This document shows positions 61,714-64,000 of a stretch of 64,000 nucleotides of DNA, piece by piece; positions within the stretch are counted from its first letter, which is position 1; each line of letters opens with the position of its first letter. The DNA comes from Flavobacteriaceae bacterium PS02338. GTDB lineage: Bacteria; Bacteroidota; Bacteroidia; Sphingobacteriales; Sphingobacteriaceae. A program made the translations under genes and the position numbers. The DNA lies in NCBI GenBank assembly GCA_029959615.1, contig JASCOD010000006.1:1-64000 (forward strand). The letters are read 5' to 3'. Under the pieces are notes generated by a model. The model did no database searches, was not told the origin of the DNA, and worked only from the letters and a program-made list of their open reading frames with translations.

Positions 61714-62903
61714 ACAGCAGTTATTGCTTCAATATTCTTAAGGATAACTGCACATGCTTTTCTGATTTCCTCTTCTGTAATGGTTAAAGGTGGGGCAATT
61801 CGCATCGCATCGCTACAATGCAAAAACCAATCGCTGATGATGCCATCTTCAATGCAAGCGTCAATTATAGCTTTGTTGGTCTCAAAACTATCAAAACCTA
61901 CAGCAAGCATTAAGCCTTTTCCTCTAATTTCTGTAATAGCTGGATGTTGTAAAAGATGCTTGAAGAGTTGGCCTTTTTCTTCTACTTGCCCAACTATTTT
62001 TTCGTCTAGCAAAGTCTTTAATGTAGCCAAGCCTGCAGCACAACAAACGGGATGCCCGCCAAAAGTGGTCATGTGCCCTAAAATTGGGTTGTAAGAGAGC
62101 ACAGACATAATTTCTAAAGAGCTGATAAATGCACCGATTGGCATACCTCCACCGATACCCTTAGCCAATAATAAAATATCAGGAACTACATCGTAATGTT
62201 CAAAAGCAAACATTTTGCCCGTTCTACCGAAACCTGACTGTATCTCGTCGAATACTAGGAGTGTTGCTGTTTCATCACATCTCTTTCTCAAAGCTTCCAT
62301 GTAGCTTTTGTCGGCTACCCTAATGCCAGCTTCACCCTGTACAGGTTCTATGAAAACTGCGGCGGTATCCATAGTAATTTTCTCTAAATCAGCAATGTTG
62401 TTATGATTGATGAAATCTACATGAGGTAAAAATGGTCCATAGCCAGCTGAATAGAAGTCGCTTTCCATTAAGCTCTCCGCACCTTGCGTGCTTCCGTGGT
62501 AGGCATTTCTACAGGCGATGAAACCTTTTTTGCCTGTATATCGTTTGGCTAATTTCATTGCGCCCTCTACTGCCTCTGCTCCAGAATTTACAAAGTAAGT
62601 ACTATTTAGGTTTGAGGGTAAAACCGATGCCAAAGCAGTAGCAAAATTAACTTGCGGGCTTTGAACAAATTCGCCATAAACCATTAAGTGCATGTAAGTT
62701 TCAGCTTGCTTTTGTACCGCTGCAACTACATTTTGATGGCAATGCCCCACATTGCTTACGCCAATGCCAGCAATTAAATCGATGTACTCTTTTCCTTCAA
62801 CATCATAAATGTATACTCCTTGTGCTTTTACAAATTCGAGTAGTAAAGGAGAAGTAGAAGTTTGAGCGTTATGTTTTAAGAAGAGTTGTCGTTGGGTAAG
62901 CAT
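61701..62903 (-). CDS. Class III PLP aminotransferase (acetylornithine/4-aminobutyrate group)
   Basis: 400 residues, full length. 'YFVNSGAEAVEGAMKLAK', 'CRNAYHGSTQGAESLM', 'LLVFDEIQSGFGRTGKMF' (Asp binding PLP) and 'LLAKGIGGGMPIGAF' (PLP Lys) are the class III pattern. It moves an amino group between an omega- or alpha-amino acid and 2-oxoglutarate. Acetylornithine, succinyldiaminopimelate or GABA would all fit; no arginine gene nearby decides it. Confidence 0.88.
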   Translation of the reverse strand: MLTQRQLFLKHNAQTSTSPLLLEFVKAQGVYIYDVEGKEYIDLIAGIGVSNVGHCHQNVVAAVQKQAETYMHLMVYGEFVQSPQVNFATALASVLPSNLNSTYFVNSGAEAVEGAMKLAKRYTGKKGFIACRNAYHGSTQGAESLMESDFYSAGYGPFLPHVDFINHNNIADLEKITMDTAAVFIEPVQGEAGIRVADKSYMEALRKRCDETATLLVFDEIQSGFGRTGKMFAFEHYDVVPDILLLAKGIGGGMPIGAFISSLEIMSVLSYNPILGHMTTFGGHPVCCAAGLATLKTLLDEKIVGQVEEKGQLFKHLLQHPAITEIRGKGLMLAVGFDSFETNKAIIDACIEDGIISDWFLHCSDAMRIAPPLTITEEEIRKACAVILKNIEAITAVVKN

Positions 62904-62956
62904 AGCACAAAAATAGCTGATTTGAGCTACAGTTTTTTGAAAATAACGTCAAATAA

Positions 62957-62985
62957 AAAAGTCCCAGCGTTAAACAGGGACTTTT
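62957..62985 (-). terminator. Terminator of the Spy-like gene
   Basis: AAAAGTCCC-N11-GGGACTTTT: 9-bp perfect stem with T-run on the minus strand, 22 nt after the stop at 63008. Confidence 0.85.
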
Positions 62986-63007
62986 CTTCAAATTATCAAT
63001 GTGTGAT

Positions 63008-63466
63008 TTAATTTGCTGGCGGTGCTGGCATTGCAGCTCTGTACTGCTGTAGAATTTCTTTTTTGAATGCTTCTTGAGCTCTATAGAATTTTCCTACAGT
63101 TTTAATCGGTAAACTAGATTTGAACTTATTGTAATATTTGCGTTCGATATTCAAATCGCGCTGTCTAAAATTAAAGTCATTTTGAATTAAGGTTTGAATT
63201 TCTTCATCATCCAAATCCTCAATTTCCTTCAATTTTCTAAAACTGATCATCTTTTGACTGCGTTCTTTTCTTAATGCAGATATTTCCCTCACATAGTCAT
63301 TGTAAATTGGCCAAAAAACTTTGGCATCCTCTGCAGAAAGATCAAGTTTAGTGGTTAGCCAAGCTACTTTTCTAGCTTCCATTTTTTCGCCACCTCCACC
63401 ACGCGGACCTTGAGCTATAGCCAAACAAGGAGCGAATATCAATAGTGTAAAAACAAGATTTCTCAT
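63008..63466 (-). CDS. Spy/CpxP-like periplasmic protein
   Basis: 152 residues with a signal peptide (CLAIAQ). A Gly-rich start then 'WLTTKLDLSAEDAKVFWPIYNDY', the LTxxQ-like helical fold of Spy and CpxP chaperones and of proteins called sensors of ECF sigma factors in Bacteroidota. The start is 3 nt after the upstream membrane protein's stop (63470), so they form one operon. Probably a periplasmic chaperone or a stress sensor. Confidence 0.8.
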   Translation of the reverse strand: MRNLVFTLLIFAPCLAIAQGPRGGGGEKMEARKVAWLTTKLDLSAEDAKVFWPIYNDYVREISALRKERSQKMISFRKLKEIEDLDDEEIQTLIQNDFNFRQRDLNIERKYYNKFKSSLPIKTVGKFYRAQEAFKKEILQQYRAAMPAPPAN

Positions 63467-63469
63467 ACT

Positions 63470-64000
63470 TTATAAATTATTGGATAGATCTGTTGTAGAA
63501 AAATTATTTAGAATGTAGTCTTCCATCTCACTGTCAGTAATATTGGCGGTTTTTACATTTTGATGTTCTTGTACATATTCTATAATTACGCTTTCATCAA
63601 TGTCGTAAAGTAACTGTTCTTTGGCTAATTCTGTATTTCGCAATTTGTTACTTTGGTATTGTTGATTAGCCAACCAGCCTGTAGCGGCGGTTACTATAAG
63701 GCAGGCAGCAACTGTATATTTAAACAAAGGTCTATGCCAAAGTTTGATCGTTTGTTTAGCGCCGAGAGTTTTGGCAGTTATATTCTGTTGTAATTTCTCG
63801 AAGTATCCATTAGGAACGGCAAATCCTTCGGATTCACTTTTAAATTGTTCTAGCGCTATTCTAGAATTAATTTGATTTTCAAGCGTACTGAAATAATCTG
63901 GAGGCGTATTGAATCCCGTGTTTTCTGTCTTTTGTAGAGAACTGATAAATACTGATTGATTGATCCTTTCCCCAAGTTCTTCAAAATAGTTAGAAGGAAC
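63470..64000 (-). CDS. Membrane protein with YF repeats, N-terminal end outside window
   Basis: The minus-strand frame is open to the right edge (177 codons), so the 5' end is missing; a TTG at 63727 is internal. Three units with the pattern P-x-x-YF-x-x-L occur: VPSNYFEELGERIN, TPPDYFSTLENQIN and VPNGYFEKLQQNIT. A membrane helix follows ('YTVAACLIVTAATGWLANQ') and an acidic tail. It precedes the Spy-like gene by 3 nt. Proteins with these repeats often follow an ECF sigma factor gene and may act as its anti-sigma partner. No sigma gene is in view. Confidence 0.7.
   Translation of the reverse strand, partial: VPSNYFEELGERINQSVFISSLQKTENTGFNTPPDYFSTLENQINSRIALEQFKSESEGFAVPNGYFEKLQQNITAKTLGAKQTIKLWHRPLFKYTVAACLIVTAATGWLANQQYQSNKLRNTELAKEQLLYDIDESVIIEYVQEHQNVKTANITDSEMEDYILNNFSTTDLSNNL

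Noticed and set aside
1..64000. CRISPR arrays, tRNA, rRNA, intact insertion sequences, integrase genes
   Set aside because: No regularly spaced repeats with unique spacers, no cloverleaf or rRNA sequence, and no transposase or integrase frame were seen.

Overview
The window looks like a chromosomal piece of a Bacteroidota bacterium of the Sphingobacteriaceae, most like Pedobacter. The grounds are a SusC/SusD pair with a hybrid two-component regulator, a type IX secretion sorting domain, -7 boxes of the TAnnTTTG type, many lipoproteins, and family genes such as DUF3078 and DUF2721. This placement is inference from gene content; no rRNA or tRNA gene was seen.

Positions 1 to about 11,100 form an AT-rich accessory island. 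It opens with the 3' end of a polymorphic toxin gene whose last domain looks like a PD-(D/E)XK nuclease, followed by a DUF4304 immunity-type gene. A second DUF4304 gene and several small lipoprotein genes follow. Two copies of the toxin's last codons (VLDLY-stop) survive as scars further down, as expected if toxin tips and immunity genes were displaced one after another. Next come a structured intergenic repeat in two copies with covarying stems, a SHOCT-type secreted protein, a DUF262/DUF1524 (GmrSD-like) nuclease with a WG-repeat partner, and a wrecked RadC/JAB gene. The island ends with a gene-free stretch that holds a candidate small RNA and a palindromic operator.

Positions 11,579-15,432 carry glycolysis genes: gapA, a BadF/BcrA-type kinase homologue with a damaged phosphate-binding motif, and pfkA, with a divergent NUDIX/winged-helix (NrtR-type) regulator. 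The pfkA/regulator gap holds AGTGTA-N5-TACACT (one arm has a mismatch in its outer base). The same palindrome recurs upstream of a second BadF-type kinase (42,519-43,370) and in the gene-free stretch near 11,050, so the regulator may control all three.

Positions 15,801-42,334 are a polysaccharide utilisation locus (PUL) that fits acetylated pectin or rhamnogalacturonan. It has an FAD oxidoreductase, two paralogous secreted proteins (one with a T9SS domain), GH28, GH10, a hybrid two-component regulator, GH105, CE12, SusC, SusD, a beta-helix protein, GH2, a second GH28, two SGNH/SASA esterases and a LamG protein. Two of its transcription units start with the same promoter: CAAACC direct repeats 20 bp apart, with an identical 27-bp offset to a TAATATTG -7 box. 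A 17-codon scar of a GH2 3' end lies before one esterase gene.

Positions 42,519-64,000 are mostly housekeeping: kinase, threonine aldolase, DUF2721, a TPR histidine kinase, biotin carboxylase, riboflavin synthase, DUF4268, a TPR protein, a 7TM histidine kinase, DnaE with a fused proofreading exonuclease, thioredoxin, DUF3078, DUF58, GNAT, a class III aminotransferase, a Spy-like protein and a truncated membrane protein. Several intergenic gaps carry degenerate repeats with a strict 7-nt period, and others carry palindromic repeat elements.
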